A stretch of 64,000 bases of DNA from Branchiostoma lanceolatum (taxonomy: Eukaryota; Chordata; Leptocardii; Amphioxiformes; Branchiostomatidae), in the NCBI RefSeq assembly GCF_035083965.1, contig NC_089723.1, positions 4,239,501 to 4,303,500 on the forward strand, in the 5' to 3' direction. How positions within the stretch are numbered: position 1 is the stretch's first letter; every line of letters starts with the position of its first letter. A model generated the notes under the pieces. That model saw only the letters and a program-made list of their open reading frames with translations, searched no databases and had not been told where the DNA came from. The position numbers and the translations under genes were made by a program. Below, in pieces: positions 1 through 12,426 of the stretch.

Positions 1-2964
1 CACCGACGAAATCAGCTGCCCAGCGCGTAAGTAATGGATTGTGCCCAGCCATTTTCTGTACATGTCTAAATATGAAAAAAAAAATTGTTAAACGATCCAG
101 TTAGGACTAAACCAATGCACCTATGCAACATCGCAACATGTTAATTGTCATGACCTGCATTTAGATTGTAAGAACGTAAACAAACAACAAAGGTATTTCA
201 TATTTTCATTTATTGAAAAACAGAGAGAAATCTCAGAGGGAAAACTGCCCGTTACAGTTTCTTGAAGTATTTCCTCAATCATCAAGCGAACGCTAGCTAA
301 TAGAACACGCAGGGAAGCCAAGTAATCTTCAAGAAGATATCGGGTACTCTCCCAGCAGAGGATCGTGGGGACCGATTTTGATCTTCTTATCATATGTCCT
401 CGGTTGAGATAAAACATGGCATATGATATATAAAGGTCACAATATTGGCCACCGATCACTACTTGAGAAGGGGCCCGTGTTTTCTAAGGAGAGGGAGACT
501 GTCATTAGGAAGAAAAACGGGGTATTTAGATAACTTTAGAGATATCCAAGAGGTAAAGGCTATGGGACGAATCGTCAACGAAAAATGATGTGTTTTTTTC
601 CCACAGCGAATCCTTGCATGTACAACCAGTTCCGGTGTAAGACGGACGGAAAGTGTATCCCGGTTGTCTACCGGTGCGACAAGACCAAGGACTGCACCGA
701 CGGGTCAGACGAGGATGCACCCTGCCGTAAGTCACGTCGCTTTAGACGTCATAGATCATAGGGATGTTCATTTGCAGTCACGTGACTATTACGTAACGGA
801 ACGTCCGCCATGTTGGTAGGTTAAAGGCACGTGACATTCACAAGGATTGACTTCACAAACCATTTTCCATTCATATTGCGTGCTGACCGTGAGATAGAAA
901 GGCTGCAGGAAGTCGGCGACGATGATTATTATCATTTCTGATTATGATTTCAGATATACTAGTGAAATTTCTAATCCGTTTCTGATGATGATGTTGTTTG
1001 TGATTTCTGATGATGATGAAAACGACGGTGATTTCTGATGATGATTTCAGATGATGATTTTAAATGATTTCAGATGATTTTTTAAAAATGATTTAAAAAT
1101 GATTTCTGATGATGGTGATTCCAATGATTTCTAGATCTGATGATGGTGATTCCAATGATTTCTGATGGTGCTGATGATTTCTGATGTTGATGATGACGAC
1201 GGTGATTTCTGATGAGGATTTCTGATGATGCTTGCATTTTTCTCTGTATGTTTAGACTCCATTTTAGATCTATTCATTTTTAACAAAGCTTATTGTTGCT
1301 TTTTCCTTGATACAGCTGGCGCCAAACCACCACCGACACCGAAGCCCGCTCCTAAGCCTACTCCAAAGCCTGCCCCGAAACCCACACCCAAGCCCGCTCC
1401 CAAGCCAACGTCCAAGCCCGCTCCCAAGCCGGTGCCACCAACTCAGCCGCCAAAACCGAAAACCTGCTACGAGAAATGCCACAAGCACACATCGCTGTGT
1501 GACGCTGCAGATAAATGTGTTGTAAGTAAACGACCATATCATTTATTTGCTAAAAAACGATTCGATTATACTTTTTTTTTAATTTTCTACATTGGTTTTT
1601 CATAATAAGACAACAAATATAATAAGGGAAGCATCCAGCAATAACTGATCATGAACAGATAATGTGAAATCATATATAATAATAATAACAGAAGTTCGGT
1701 GTAAAGTTGCACATACACCGATAAGCAATAATGATAACATAAATTTCATCCAACAGAAATTTAAATGTAATGTAACATAAATCTAAGCATTTCCAACAAT
1801 GAAGAAACGAAACAATGAAGAATGCATATAAAACAAGATATTTAGCTGCATAAAGCTATATTAAAAGTGCCCCCATTTCCCCAGGTGCTTCTCCAGTTTG
1901 CCTTTCTTCAGGGCTATATAATATTCTATGATTCGATTCGATGATTTTGAAGTCACTCGGTAATGAAAGAAGCTACTAACACCAGGGCACACCAACCGCC
2001 TCCCAACCTCGTAGGGGGGGGGGGCGATATAAACTTCCAGGCACGTCTGATTGGTAACTGGCGTCACGTGATTGAATTCAAAGTGGCGGGTCAGTTATCA
2101 TGAGAAACGTCATAGAGATGGCATCAAAATTTTACAGTGACTCTTCATTGTTGTTGTTTACAAAAAGAGCTTTAACGCAAATCAACATCATATTTTCATA
2201 ACATTACATGTACATTATCTTTTAGAACTGCCAGCACAACACGGAGGGGTACAAGTGTGAGCGGTGTAAGGCCGGGTACTGGGGAGACTCGACCATCGGC
2301 ACGCCGCAGGACTGCCTGCCCTACGCTGTGTACGGCGGGAAGGTCCCGACGTCGGGCGCGAAACCGCAGCCGCCCTTGCCGTCAACAAAGTGCGACTGCA
2401 ACAAGAACTCTGCCAGCTGTGACCCACAAGGCAACTGCCTGGTAAACATTTTCTTTGTTTGTAGGAGAATTTAGATGATTTTCGTTTTATAAGCACAAGT
2501 TCTGATTCGATCATGACATTGGCGAGGGAATAGAGACGGAGATACGAGGGAGGTGGTGACAATTTGGACACTGTTAACAGAATGATATCGATGATTGTTA
2601 TGATGCTAACGTCAGTACTGTTGATAATGTCAGTGCTCACTATACCATAGCGACAATATAGGGGTCTCTCTATCTCAATACACATTGACGATTTGAATAC
2701 AGAGCTAGAGAGCAACGTCAGCAGTTGAAAGTAAAGTCTTAATACAGAAAAGTATGAGAATACCGTGACATGTGCGCAAAGATGTCAAGAATTGTCAATA
2801 CATGTTTACCTTTTTTCATTCTCCAGAACTGTCAGAACAACACAGAGGGCAAGAAGTGTGATCGCTGCAAGGCCGGGTTCAGAGGAGACGCCACCACACA
2901 ACAGTGCGTCCCCAAGAAGGCAAAAGACGCCTGGCATGCCTACCCGTATCTTGTTAATTACTAA
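1..2964 (+). CDS. Secreted LDLa / laminin-EGF modular protein, 3' part (5' end outside window)
   Basis: Exons read as 1-26, 607-726, 1316-1521, 2226-2441 and 2827-2964 (stop TAA), each with AG/GT borders and matching phases (1,1,0,0). Exon 1 ends an LDL-receptor class A module (DEISC). Exon 2 is one complete LDLa module with the C-x-F-x-C start and the acidic calcium motif CTDGSDED. Exon 3 encodes a Pro-Lys-rich linker of alternating [10 protein letters not shown] type, then begins a laminin-type EGF. Exon 4 completes it ([20 protein letters not shown]) and starts another, which exon 5 finishes ([18 protein letters not shown]). The protein then ends after a short tail ...YPYLVNY. These modules are extracellular, and no membrane span follows, so it is probably secreted or matrix-bound. 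LDLa and laminin-EGF occur together in perlecan-like proteins, but the order here does not identify an orthologue. An AATAAA lies near 3750. Confidence 0.8.
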
Positions 2965-4639
2965 ACCAATCATGATCAGTCACAGTAAAAACAGTTACCT
3001 CTGAAAAACAGTGAATCAGCAAACACGTCTACACTACTGTTAACGTTGCAGGTATATCTGTAACTTAACATACGTATGCCAGAAACAAAGACCTTGTTTT
3101 ATAAGTTTCCTCTGTCCTGCCATGATTGTTGATGTTGTTTGGCTTGATATGAAGTTTTCAATTGTGATGCAATAGGCGGGACAAAGGAGTTTCTTCATAC
3201 CTACCTTGTGTTTTTCTCGACCGTCGAAAACTAGGGAAAAGTCAATACGATTTGCAGCTAAAGTTGTACAAGAGATTGAAGTAAACCTGACTGGAGCAGT
3301 CGGGAGGAAGATTTTGTTAATACTACTTCTTTGGGGAGATATTGTGTTCGGTATAGTCACACTTCTGTATTATATTAGAGCACAACGCATTCTGTCTTAT
3401 GTATTCCATATTTATGTTATTTAATCGTTTGTTGTGAATAGATCTAGAAAAACGCGTTGTTTTAAAACAGTTTCCTAAACTCTTCAAGAGTTGCGAATGA
3501 AAGGACAATCATTTTTTCTCGTTTACTTGTATTACATACTTAAGACATGTTCCAAGATAGCATTTTCTAGAGGTAGCTTTTCAAACATCTTTTATTTAAA
3601 TCTACCTCTCTGTGTCAATTTGATCATGTTGTCAATCAATGTCCATTCACGGTTCCTACAACTTACAGTTTACGTTTCGTGGAATCACTGCCGTTCTACT
3701 TTGATACTTAATGTATTCACTATTTACTATATCGCACACGACTCTGGTCCAGAAATAAAGTCAAGTTTGTTGCGATCAAATCCTAAGAGTTGTTGGATTT
3801 CCTTCAATATGTGGTTGATGGTCACCTACATATACTCTACCCGCGAAAAATGTCGACATTATCTGAATAATTGGGGAAAGACCAAGAGGTCAGGGTATCA
3901 TGGCAGCCAAACACTTTTATCGAGCGAAAGTTTATGTGCAAAAGAATAATGATTCAAAACCACAGTACGGTAATATCTATATATCATACTTATTTTGCAC
4001 AAATATTATATGTAATAACAACAGGTATTATCTGTCTTTGTCTTAGATTTGGTACTTTAACATAGTTATCTTAACATGTGGATGCGGTCTAATGACAAAC
4101 TAAAGCCCGCGAAGCTCTGACTGAATTTGATGGCAGATCTGTACTGTCAGTGAAGTCATGAACTATCGTTACCTGGCTGATAGGACCTTCAGGTCGTCCG
4201 CACGGTGGATCTCCAGACCTCAGAGAGCATCTTCGGCAGAGGTATGGCTTCCGGGATCTATGATATTAAAGTTAGAGCTAGTTAGTGACTTAAGTCTTTT
4301 TTGCAATGTTGTGCTGAGCCGTCATCACTGCATCAGTGACACTCACAGATCAACTGTCACTAACGTCAGTGTTCTCTTGGAAGCAGACCGTGCACAGTTC
4401 TCTCATGTAGCTGTAGTGTATTGACGTCACGAGCTCTGATGTTTCAGACCTTACATGTATACAGATATAGATCTCTATTTACATGTACGAAGGTTCCTTG
4501 CTTCATAACTGGGAAACATAGCTATCCCTGAGAGAAGATATCACGTGATTCTTACATATCACCATAGCGATTGCGATGATGTCATGGTGACGTAGTGGCA
4601 GGCAAAAAACATGGGAGAAAGTGGATCTGCTAATTTGAA
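2965..4639. other. Intergenic sequence, no supported gene
   Basis: AT-rich sequence between the LDLa/laminin-EGF gene and the next repeat block. Open frames here are short, lack domain patterns and are not bounded by convincing splice sites. A possible polyadenylation signal for the upstream gene (AATAAA near 3750) is the only feature I can point to. Confidence 0.5.
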
Positions 4640-4960
4640 AATCTATCATTAACCTAATTTGCCTACCAGTCGTCTAGCGGCTTGCTCAGTGGTGCTGCAG
4701 CGGAACTTCCGGTTTTGACATCTCGCGTTCTAGACAGGGTACAGTCATGATTTTGGGAGGGAGAGTACAAGGGTCTACAAGTGGTGTAGGATTGGGACCC
4801 TAGCGGTTTTTCTGGAACTACAGGAGCCGATACTGTTGACGGATAGTCATGGTGTTGACGGATATTCATGGTTTTGGTTATGTTTTGTACACTAGAATTA
4901 GGTGGGAGAGGTGAAAATTTCAAATTTGATATTTTTCCTTAAAATTTTGTAGGTGGATAG
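4640..4960 (+). repeat. Dispersed repeat family (TAGCGGCTTG... type), copy
   Basis: Contains phrases such as 'ctagcggcttg', 'gcagcggaacttcc' and 'gtggtgtaggattgggaccc' that recur in the same order at 58255-58440, and partly at 15200-15330. This is a medium-length interspersed repeat without coding capacity. Confidence 0.6.
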
Positions 4961-5060
4961 ATCATGTCACAGGGATCATAAAACATCTTAATTTTTTTTA
5001 TCTATCACCTTTCCTGCTTTAATGAAGAAATTATGAAATATTATTTTTTTCACTATTTAG

Positions 5061-5360
5061 ACTGTAAGCAACGGGTTACAAACGGCCCCGAGAGCGCGAG
5101 GAGGTTCTCAGGCTTCGAAGTTCCCCCAGCCTCCAGCCGAGGGTCTGATGTGGTTTCCCGGGAAACGGTTTCGGTGTGGCGAGGACGGCTGCGACAAGGT
5201 GTTCCGCAACATGCGGGGACTGGCCTATCACTGGAGGTCTCACAATAAGCCCATGAGATACTACAGGTAAGACGTTGTAACAAACCCTAGGGTTGGGTAT
5301 TGATGATTATCAATTTATACATTCGCCAAGAAGATTGTTTTCGGTGCCGTTCGTCTGTGT

Positions 5361-5432
<72 letters not shown>

Positions 5433-6135
5433 TTGTATGTGTGTGAACAGCATAACTCGAGTAGCTGTGGATGGGTGACATTAGCTTGATGGAAGGGGTC
5501 GAGGAAATGAAGGTCAAGTTTGATAATTGGCCTAAAGTTGTCATTAATTGGCGTTGCAAAGGTACAGGGCCTTTGGGGCGCGGGGCCGGGAACTACAGTG
5601 TATTCATATCATATGCATGTGTGCTGGCCTGGATAGCCAAACTGTGTCTTCATATCATTGTTTAGCGAGAATAGCCAATTCCAGAGTATTGGGTAAGAGA
5701 CTAGACATGTACATTTCCATTGAATAAAGTGTAAGAGAGGGATTTCTGTCCTAACCCGCCAGGTGCAAAAGATGTGGCTTCCGTAACCCAGACAAGGTGC
5801 TGGTGGATGTTCACAGAGTAGCGTTCCACAGCCATCCCCGCAGCGGACACCGCAAGAACAACCCCGCCGGTACAAAGGGCTCGTCCAGCTGGGCCCATCT
5901 TCACAGCAACTCCTGCCGGAGAAGTGCAGAGCGTACAAGCTGCAGTGATGTTCACCGCAAGGTCGGTTTTGGGGAGGGTAAGATATACGAAGATAGGAAC
6001 AACGACACTGAGAACATTCCCAACGTTAACAAGAACAGAGGTAAGAGTGGCACAAAGGTGCGGATGGCCGGGAACGTGAAGTCCATCATGCATAGTCAGA
6101 CCGACACTGCTGCTCCAAATGGTAAACGCCAATAA
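5061..6135 (+). CDS. C2H2 zinc-finger protein, 3' exons
   Basis: Two exons, 5061-5266 and 5763-6135 (stop TAA), joined in phase 2. The first zinc finger, at the end of the first exon, has spacing C-x4-C-x12-H-x3-H (FRCGEDGC...YHWRSH). Directly after the intron a second finger has C-x2-C-x12-H-x4-H (CKRCGF...VHRVAFH). A basic, Ser/Asn-rich tail of about 100 residues follows. C2H2 fingers usually bind DNA or RNA in the nucleus. The first exon opens at an acceptor (tatttag), and its first in-frame Met is at 5148, so an upstream exon probably exists that I could not find. Two AATAAA motifs near 6890-6905 may be the polyadenylation signals. No closer family can be assigned. Confidence 0.65.
5317..5480 (+). 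repeat. Dispersed 'CATAACTCGAG' repeat with (GT)n microsatellite
   Basis: A degenerate copy of the repeat reading 'cgccaagaag...' to 'agcataactcgagtagctgtggatgg'. Between these, at about 5359-5428, lies a (GT)n microsatellite of roughly 35 units. Related copies occur at 14935-15140, 53420-53560, 55770-55845 and 58110-58210, and inverted at 12060-12390 and 60440-60740. The frames across the microsatellite are not genes. Confidence 0.7.
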
Positions 6136-6190
6136 GAACTCATTGAAAGGGCAGTAGTTTCATTTTTTAGGGCATCAAGGTAGCGGATGC

Positions 6191-6425
6191 TACTCTCCAA
6201 GCAGAGGTAAAAGATCCGGGGTATTTTCGACGTGTTTTCACGGTATTATATACGTCTTTCTACTTTTCCGTTTTTAGTTGTGTCACCCTCCTCTTACCTC
6301 TGCCCACAAACGGGAATCTTCAATGGAGGAGGGAGACCCAATTAAAGATGGAAAAGTAGAAAGACGTATATAATACCGCTAAAGCACGTCGAAAATATAC
6401 CGGATCTTACTTCTGCTTGGTGATG
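6191..6425. mobile_element. Foldback MITE, TACTCTCCAAGCAGAG family, copy 1
   Basis: Starts TACTCTCCAAGCAGAG. Its arms pair over about 80 bp: 'gtattatatacgtctttctacttttcc' segments on the left recur inverted on the right, which ends at 'tctgcttgg'. No coding capacity. Same family as 11292-11459, 15001-15090, 43684-43876 and 57828-57999. Confidence 0.75.
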
Positions 6426-7097
6426 TATTTGAAGTGGTAATGCTGGTAAATAATGATCCATTGCTCTTTCCACGCTTTTGATAAGCTTTGAAGCTACATG
6501 TCTAAAAGCTTTGAGCCGAAATTAGCTTCCACAAGTAAGCGCCATCATATTTATCATGACAATAGTTCTGTTCAGTTGTCTGTTTCTGTTTTGTTGTTGC
6601 GTTCTCTTGTTAAAGAATATATATGTATTTAGAAAGGTCTCATATCCAGAGAGTTGAGATATCAGTATATATAAATATATATATATCGAGTTGTAACGAA
6701 ATCTATGGAACCCTAACGTCAAATTGATGGCTGTATGTTTGTACCATTCAAAATGATGAATCACGTAATTTGTAAGGATGTTATATACACTTGCGCCACG
6801 GTACTGCGCAATGTTGCTATGGTCCCTACAGCGCGGCAAGCTATTTTTGTTCAGAATGTCAATATCTAGAGACTGCTGCAGTCCGCATATAATAAAGATA
6901 TTGAATAAAGATTATTTTCATGTTCCCGCATCGAAGAGTGATTGCGTCATCAAAGTGAGTCCATCACACCTTTGGTGATTTCATGTCACGTTGAAAGCCC
7001 TTTTCTCGCACATACGATAGAAAAATCTTCTCCTGGAACAGGACCAAACCAAAGTAGAACCACGTCTACAGTATGTGTACCGTGAAACGCAGAAAAT

Positions 7098-7330
7098 GTC
7101 CATGTAGCTCAACTGTTAGCAGCCTTAAAGTTAAGCTCCTGATTCCAACTGTAGTTGGTAACTAGGAGACCCCGATTCGATCTTGGGAAGGGCATCTAAG
7201 TTGGGGCTGCACCCGTCTTTCGGAGGGGGCGTTAGCGGGGGTTCCGTGTTCGAGGAGGTACCTCGAGCACGTTAAAGGGGAAGGGCTAGCAACCCCTCCC
7301 TGTGAAAAATACGCCCTGCTACTGCTACTG
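7098..7330 (+). mobile_element. tRNA-derived SINE (GGGCATCTAAGTTGGGGC family)
   Basis: The tRNA-like head has an A-box-like 'tagctcaactgttagcagcc' and a B-box-like 'gattcgatctt'. The body 'gggcatctaagttggggctg...' runs on to 'cctcgagcacgttaaagggg' and 'gggctagcaacccctccctg'. An inverted relative lies at 35745-35935. The tRNA fold is degenerate, so this is a retroposon rather than a tRNA gene. Confidence 0.65.
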
Positions 7331-7530
7331 TGGTAACAGTGGGGCCAGTGCCACAAACTGACCAGTCTAACTGGTGCGGACTTTTTAACCCAGCGGTTAT
7401 GATATGCGGCCTTTGGACTGGCGGGCCCGGGTTCGATCCCCAGGAGTCAGGAGTCTGTTTCTACTCGCCCCTTGTGTTTCACTGCATGTGCAAGGAAACT
7501 TGCTCCCCTGTGTGCCACTGGGCAGTACAA
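7331..7530 (+). mobile_element. tRNA-derived SINE (AACTGACCAGTCTAACTGGT family), copy 1
   Basis: Begins 'aacagtgggg...aactgaccagtctaactggt', followed by a tRNA-like segment with A-box-like 'taacccagcggttatgatatg' and B box 'gggttcgatcccc', then 'tgtttctactcgcccc'. The same order is found at 62005-62200 and 62264-62410, which defines the family within this window. Confidence 0.7.
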
Positions 7531-7582
7531 TGGCCTGAACGAACGAACACGTACAACGCAACTTTCAAATCCTCCGCTCAAA

Positions 7583-7728
7583 CCCACAACAGTCTGCTCA
7601 GGTCTAACGACGAAAACACATTGTAGGTTGCATAACAGATCCAGAGGTCCATACCAACAACAGTCCGCTTAAGTCCAACGATCAAAACACATCGTACGTT
7701 GTATAACAGATTCAGAGGTCCATACATG
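7583..7728. repeat. Two-copy tandem repeat, ~72 bp unit
   Basis: 'acaacagtctgctcaggtct...ccagaggtccatac' is followed directly by a diverged second copy 'aacaacagtccgcttaagtc...tcagaggtccatac'. No coding function is evident. Confidence 0.65.
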
Positions 7729-9480
7729 GATGTCAGCGCGGTCAGAGTTCACGGTCGAACATTGACCTTTGACCACAGTTGCCGACCCAAGGCCAGCTGC
7801 AGGTCTGAAATCGCAATTCGATTAATTGTTTGTCGTCACTTACTAGTACATATTTCCAGTAAATCAAAGTACTTTGGTATTAAAACCCTAGCCCTACTGA
7901 GCCCTACAATTGTCGTTTTGCCCAGGTTTGTTCTGTATGCTAGCCCTGACAACTGTCGGGTTGAGGGTATTTCTAGAATGCGTAAGTTGCACCCGCGCGG
8001 TTTTTGTAAAGCGAATTAACTAAAAATGAGCAGCATCCGACTAGTACCCTTTGTTTCAAAGGTGTCTGGGCACTTCAGCGGTGGGGGTATATTTTTGCTC
8101 TGGAAATCCAGCAGGACAAGGGTTAACATTTAATGCCGTTAGCATTGTGTCATTTATTTTAGAAACAACTCTCTCTACTCCTTTCAAATCGCCTTTGCTA
8201 GCATTGCCTTGAGCCGGATTTCGGACTTTTATATTTTCAATAAATCAATGCTATTAACACTTAATGCCGTTAGTATTTGTTGTTGTGTTGAAGTTTTGTT
8301 TTCGAAACAACTCCCTCTACTCGGTAGTCAGTTTAGAATCGCTTTTGCTAGCATAGCCTTGAGCCAGATTCGGAGCTCCACTGATTTACGTGCAACAACG
8401 ACCGGATTTCGGGACGCCTTCGTGCCCAGACTACTGACTAAGTGCGAAGATTTGTGCGACCAAAGTGCATATCCTGTCAGGCGAGGCTCACGGGGTATGT
8501 TGTCCTAATCTGAGTGCCTTCAAGGAGAAGATCCGAGGCGTTACATTACATGTGACCTAGTTCAACCGGCTGCTGCAGTAACAACGGTACGGAACTTTAA
8601 AGTTGTTTTATTCACTGAATGTTTAAGTGGATGTTACATGTGACTATGTTTAGTGGAGGTGCAACCGCTGCATATAGTTCTCACGTAGCTGTGACGGATT
8701 GACGATTGTTCGGCTGTTGACTCGGTCAATATGCGTCGGTCAGGGGGAACAGATCGTAAAAAATAGGCCTGTTAAAAACATGTCTTGTAGTGTGCCTTAT
8801 AACAGTTAAGACGTCTAGAACTGGTAGTCAATTGGCAGTGTCACCCTTCTAGTATCGTTCTGGATGAATTCTTTCGTTCGAATTTTTCGGGAAAACTAAT
8901 TTTATACGTTACAAACCTTATCACCTCTCGGTATGGTTGGCCACTTGAAAAATGTCCTTTGATCACTTTATCTTATTTACAGTACACAACGGGCAGTTAT
9001 GTGATTAGGAATGGTTGCGGAGAGCGGTGAAAATTTCTGTCTTTTCCGTCTAAGAACACAGCTAGACAAAATGAATGCAGTCCCAAGGATAGATGTCTCC
9101 AAATCTGGGTAGAGCAAATATTTGAGATGCAAAGAGCAGCCCGCCAGCTTCCTGAGTCGTTCTGGGTTGTCTGGTAAGACTCATGAGGTTGGGTGAGCGG
9201 ATCAGATTTAGATTCAGTACATGTTGTGACTTGTGATTGAAATAGCCTTGACGGCATATATTTACACTGTACATGTAGCGTAAATGCCCCCTCTTACATG
9301 CATGTTATGGCCCAACCATAACCCAGACAGGTAGCAATTAGTATCATATATCAATGATTAGCAGGCTATATATTCAATAGGGCACTACTACAGAGAACGC
9401 TGACGTTACTGTAGAGTTTCATGACATTATGCGTTCAACAAAACATCTTTTTTGTGATCCATTAATGAAAATTCAGTCAG
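7729..9480. other. Intergenic sequence with a diverged duplication at 8120-8365
   Basis: 'taatgccgttag' and 'ttgctagcat(t/a)gccttgagcc(g/a)ga' each occur twice in the same order (8130-8225 and 8262-8370), showing an old ~140 bp tandem duplication. The remainder shows no supported coding region or element. Confidence 0.45.
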
Positions 9481-9542
9481 CGCACAGATATTGCACAAAA
9501 TCTGCTGACTAGGCTATATTGTTTTTCACAGAGGCCTCCGAC

Positions 9543-12380
9543 ATGGGCGTCCGTTTGGTCGTGTTCCTCGGCCTGTTGTTATCCACCTGTGCCGAGCCCG
9601 AGTCGGGCACCTGGGTCTGGAAGCGGCTCTGGCAGCCCCACCTTGACGGCATCTGCAGCGCTCTGTGCCCGCAGGACGAGGCCACCCCCTGCCCCACCAC
9701 CCCTCCCGAACCCACTCCACCGAGCCCTCCCGAACCCACCGACTACTGCCGAAAGAACCCGAAGACGCTGGCCTGTCAGCTCGTCCTAAGGGATCCCGAA
9801 CTCGCCGTCCGACTTTACAAGGAGAATCAGTGGGCCTTCCTTCGGGAGGGTGCCAGGCATAAGGAGGAAACCCCTACCGACCAAGACGTCGTGGTCTCCG
9901 AAGAACAAGAACAAGAGCAAGTGCGGGACGAGGAAGACAGAGCCGGCGCAAGGAAAAAGATACGGGAATGGAAGCAAGTTTGGGGAAGCGACCAAGACAG
10001 CGACGAGAGTGAAGGACAAATGACGTACGGGCAACGACGATATACAAGCTGGTCGTCCCGATCAATTGTCACAGCTCGTCCGGATGCCAGCGTCGTCGGC
10101 GAAAGTAGGCATTCTTTGACCTATTTTACAGGTCTCCCGGGTGGCGCCGGCGTTTATCTTTGGGGGGAGCGCTGCTTTGCGATTTTTAACTTATCGGGGC
10201 CAGGTTCTTTGGTTAGGGGGACAGTATCTTCATGAGGGACCGTATCTGCGGTCCCCCAAGCAGATACGGTACCCTTAGCAGATACTGTCCCCCAAACAGA
10301 TACGGACCCCCAGCCAAAGAATCGGGCCCCGATAAGTTGAAAACCGCGAATCAGCCCCCCCCCCCCCCCCCCCCCCCCACACACACACGTAAACCAAAAA
10401 AATAACAACGCCGGCGCCGCCCAGGAGGCCTGCAAAGGATGATAGGCATTCTTAAACATTAAATACATGATGATGAATTGCGTAATGAGATATGATATGA
10501 TACTAGTAGATTTATTCTAGCCGCTTTTGGGAGGGACTACTTCAATTATTTTCACGTCTCGTTTTTTTGGACGGCTCACGGGTTACAATCTAATGGTGGA
10601 GAGATCGAAATTTGCCGCCCTATCAGCGCCCACCCCTTAAAATAAACGTCGGCCGCTTCTAGAAGGCTGCGAAGGAGGCTGGAGATATGAGATCTTTGAA
10701 CTTTTCTTTTGAGAGCGTTGGAGCGGTCGTCACCATGCCCCGACGTTATGCCCTTGGGAAAGGCACTTCCTTGACGGTGGAGTGACGCCCACCGAGCCAC
10801 TTTGGCTAAACTGTCAAAATGTGAGCCAAAAACACACTACGGATTTGGTACGCCAATGTGCCAACATCTGCACATTGACATCCCCAAAGAGCCGTTAATT
10901 CTTTTTTTCTTTCTTGAAGGTTCGGTGATTCGCAGTCAGTACCGCCCCGTGACGGTGAAGATGAACATGAACCTGCGGCGGAGCCAGGTGATGCGGACGT
11001 TCCGGACCCACCGGCGGGAGGGAGAGACCCAGGCGGGCGGGGAGGTCAGGCAGCAGGGTGGCGAGGTGAGCTTATTGTGGCCTCACTCACTCACTCACTC
11101 ACTCACTCACTCACTCACTCACTCACTCACTCACTCACTCACTCACTCACTCACTCACTCACTCACTCACTCACTCACTCCTTCAAGTCCGTGATCCGTG
11201 ATTAGAACCGTTGAAAGTCCTTATTTTCCTTGAAATGTTCGGCCCAATGTGGAGACTGTTGCGTCAGACAGAACAGATAGGGTCTAAACTCTACTCTCCA
11301 CGCAGAGGAGTGGGTCCGGTTGGTTTTTGACGTGCTTTAGGCGTTTTTTTCGGGCTTTCTATTTTGTCATGCTTTTTTAAAATGTGTGGGTTGGTGACAT
11401 TAAAAAAAACAATGACAAATTAGAAAACCCGTCAAAAACACTCCTCTGCTTGGAGAGTACTACTAGTAAACGCTCCCATTTTGGTCAAAACTTGAGCACG
11501 TTTGTTGGCGTAAGGACATATAGTCAGTGAGTTGTTGGGACATATTTGTTTATGGCATATTTTTGCTCATTTTGCAATTACTTTTTACGATTTACAGTAT
11601 GGCAGAAAACTTCCATTATTTTGGAAACGGACGAAAATTGATGAGAGCGCGGATGTCATCCATATACTGTAAATCCATTTAATATTACGGCTGGTAGTTT
11701 TAGCGGTTGGGGGGGGGGTGATAGTAGCTCACTGCCATTAACCTTAACACTGGGAACAAACATCACTGTCTCAAGTGTTAGTGATCAAATATTTGCGATG
11801 ATGAAATTTTAGCGGTTAACTAGTGACTATTAAAGTAGCTAAAATAAAGTTAACAGTAACAAATCAAGTTTTAAACTAGAGTTAAGTATATGTGATACAT
11901 ATACTTCAGGTTTGCTATGTTAGTTTAGCGATTACGGGGTCTGTTTATGGATATGAATCGGTATTGAATTTTTCTTCTTATTTGAGCTCAATGTGTGATA
12001 GTTGTGTGACGCTTTGTTGAAAATATAGAGAACGCTAGCGATTAAAAAAAAATCCCTCCCAATGAAATGGTATGGCTACCCTGCGACGTCACAAAATCAA
12101 AATTGCGGCCACCACACATGCCAACGGATCCAACAAAGGTTTTGCTACGCAAACCTGTAACAAGCTATCTGCCACCAAAAAATCAAGACCATAGCATGTG
12201 CAGATCAAAAGATAGAGAAAAAAAATCACGCTCTGCTGCAGTACCAAGGCCACATACCAGGGGCCCCAAAATCGACCTTGAATTTTGGCTTCACAACACC
12301 CGTCCACATACCAAATATCATTGTAATCCATTAAGAGGCTCTTGAGTTATGCTGACTGGAGTGGTGCGGAAACACATAAG

Positions 12381-12426
<46 letters not shown>

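Noticed and set aside
148..459. 103-residue minus-strand frame
   Set aside because: Lies in the intron between two LDLa exons of a plus-strand gene, with no domain character.
4158..4424. 88-residue plus-strand frame before the zinc-finger exons
   Set aside because: No zinc-finger or other motif, no compatible donor linking it to 5061. Considered as a first exon and not supported.
7378..7450. Possible tRNA gene (A and B boxes)
   Set aside because: Acceptor and anticodon stems do not pair, and the same head occurs in repeats at 62005 and 62264, so it is a SINE.
10105..10235. Extension of cystine-knot exon 1 to 10235
   Set aside because: The frame stays open, but the next exon needs a phase-1 donor, supplied at 10104/10105. 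The extension runs into a foldback element.
11066..11190. Frame ending in LTHSLTHSLTHS
   Set aside because: (CACT)n microsatellite after a good splice donor at 11066.
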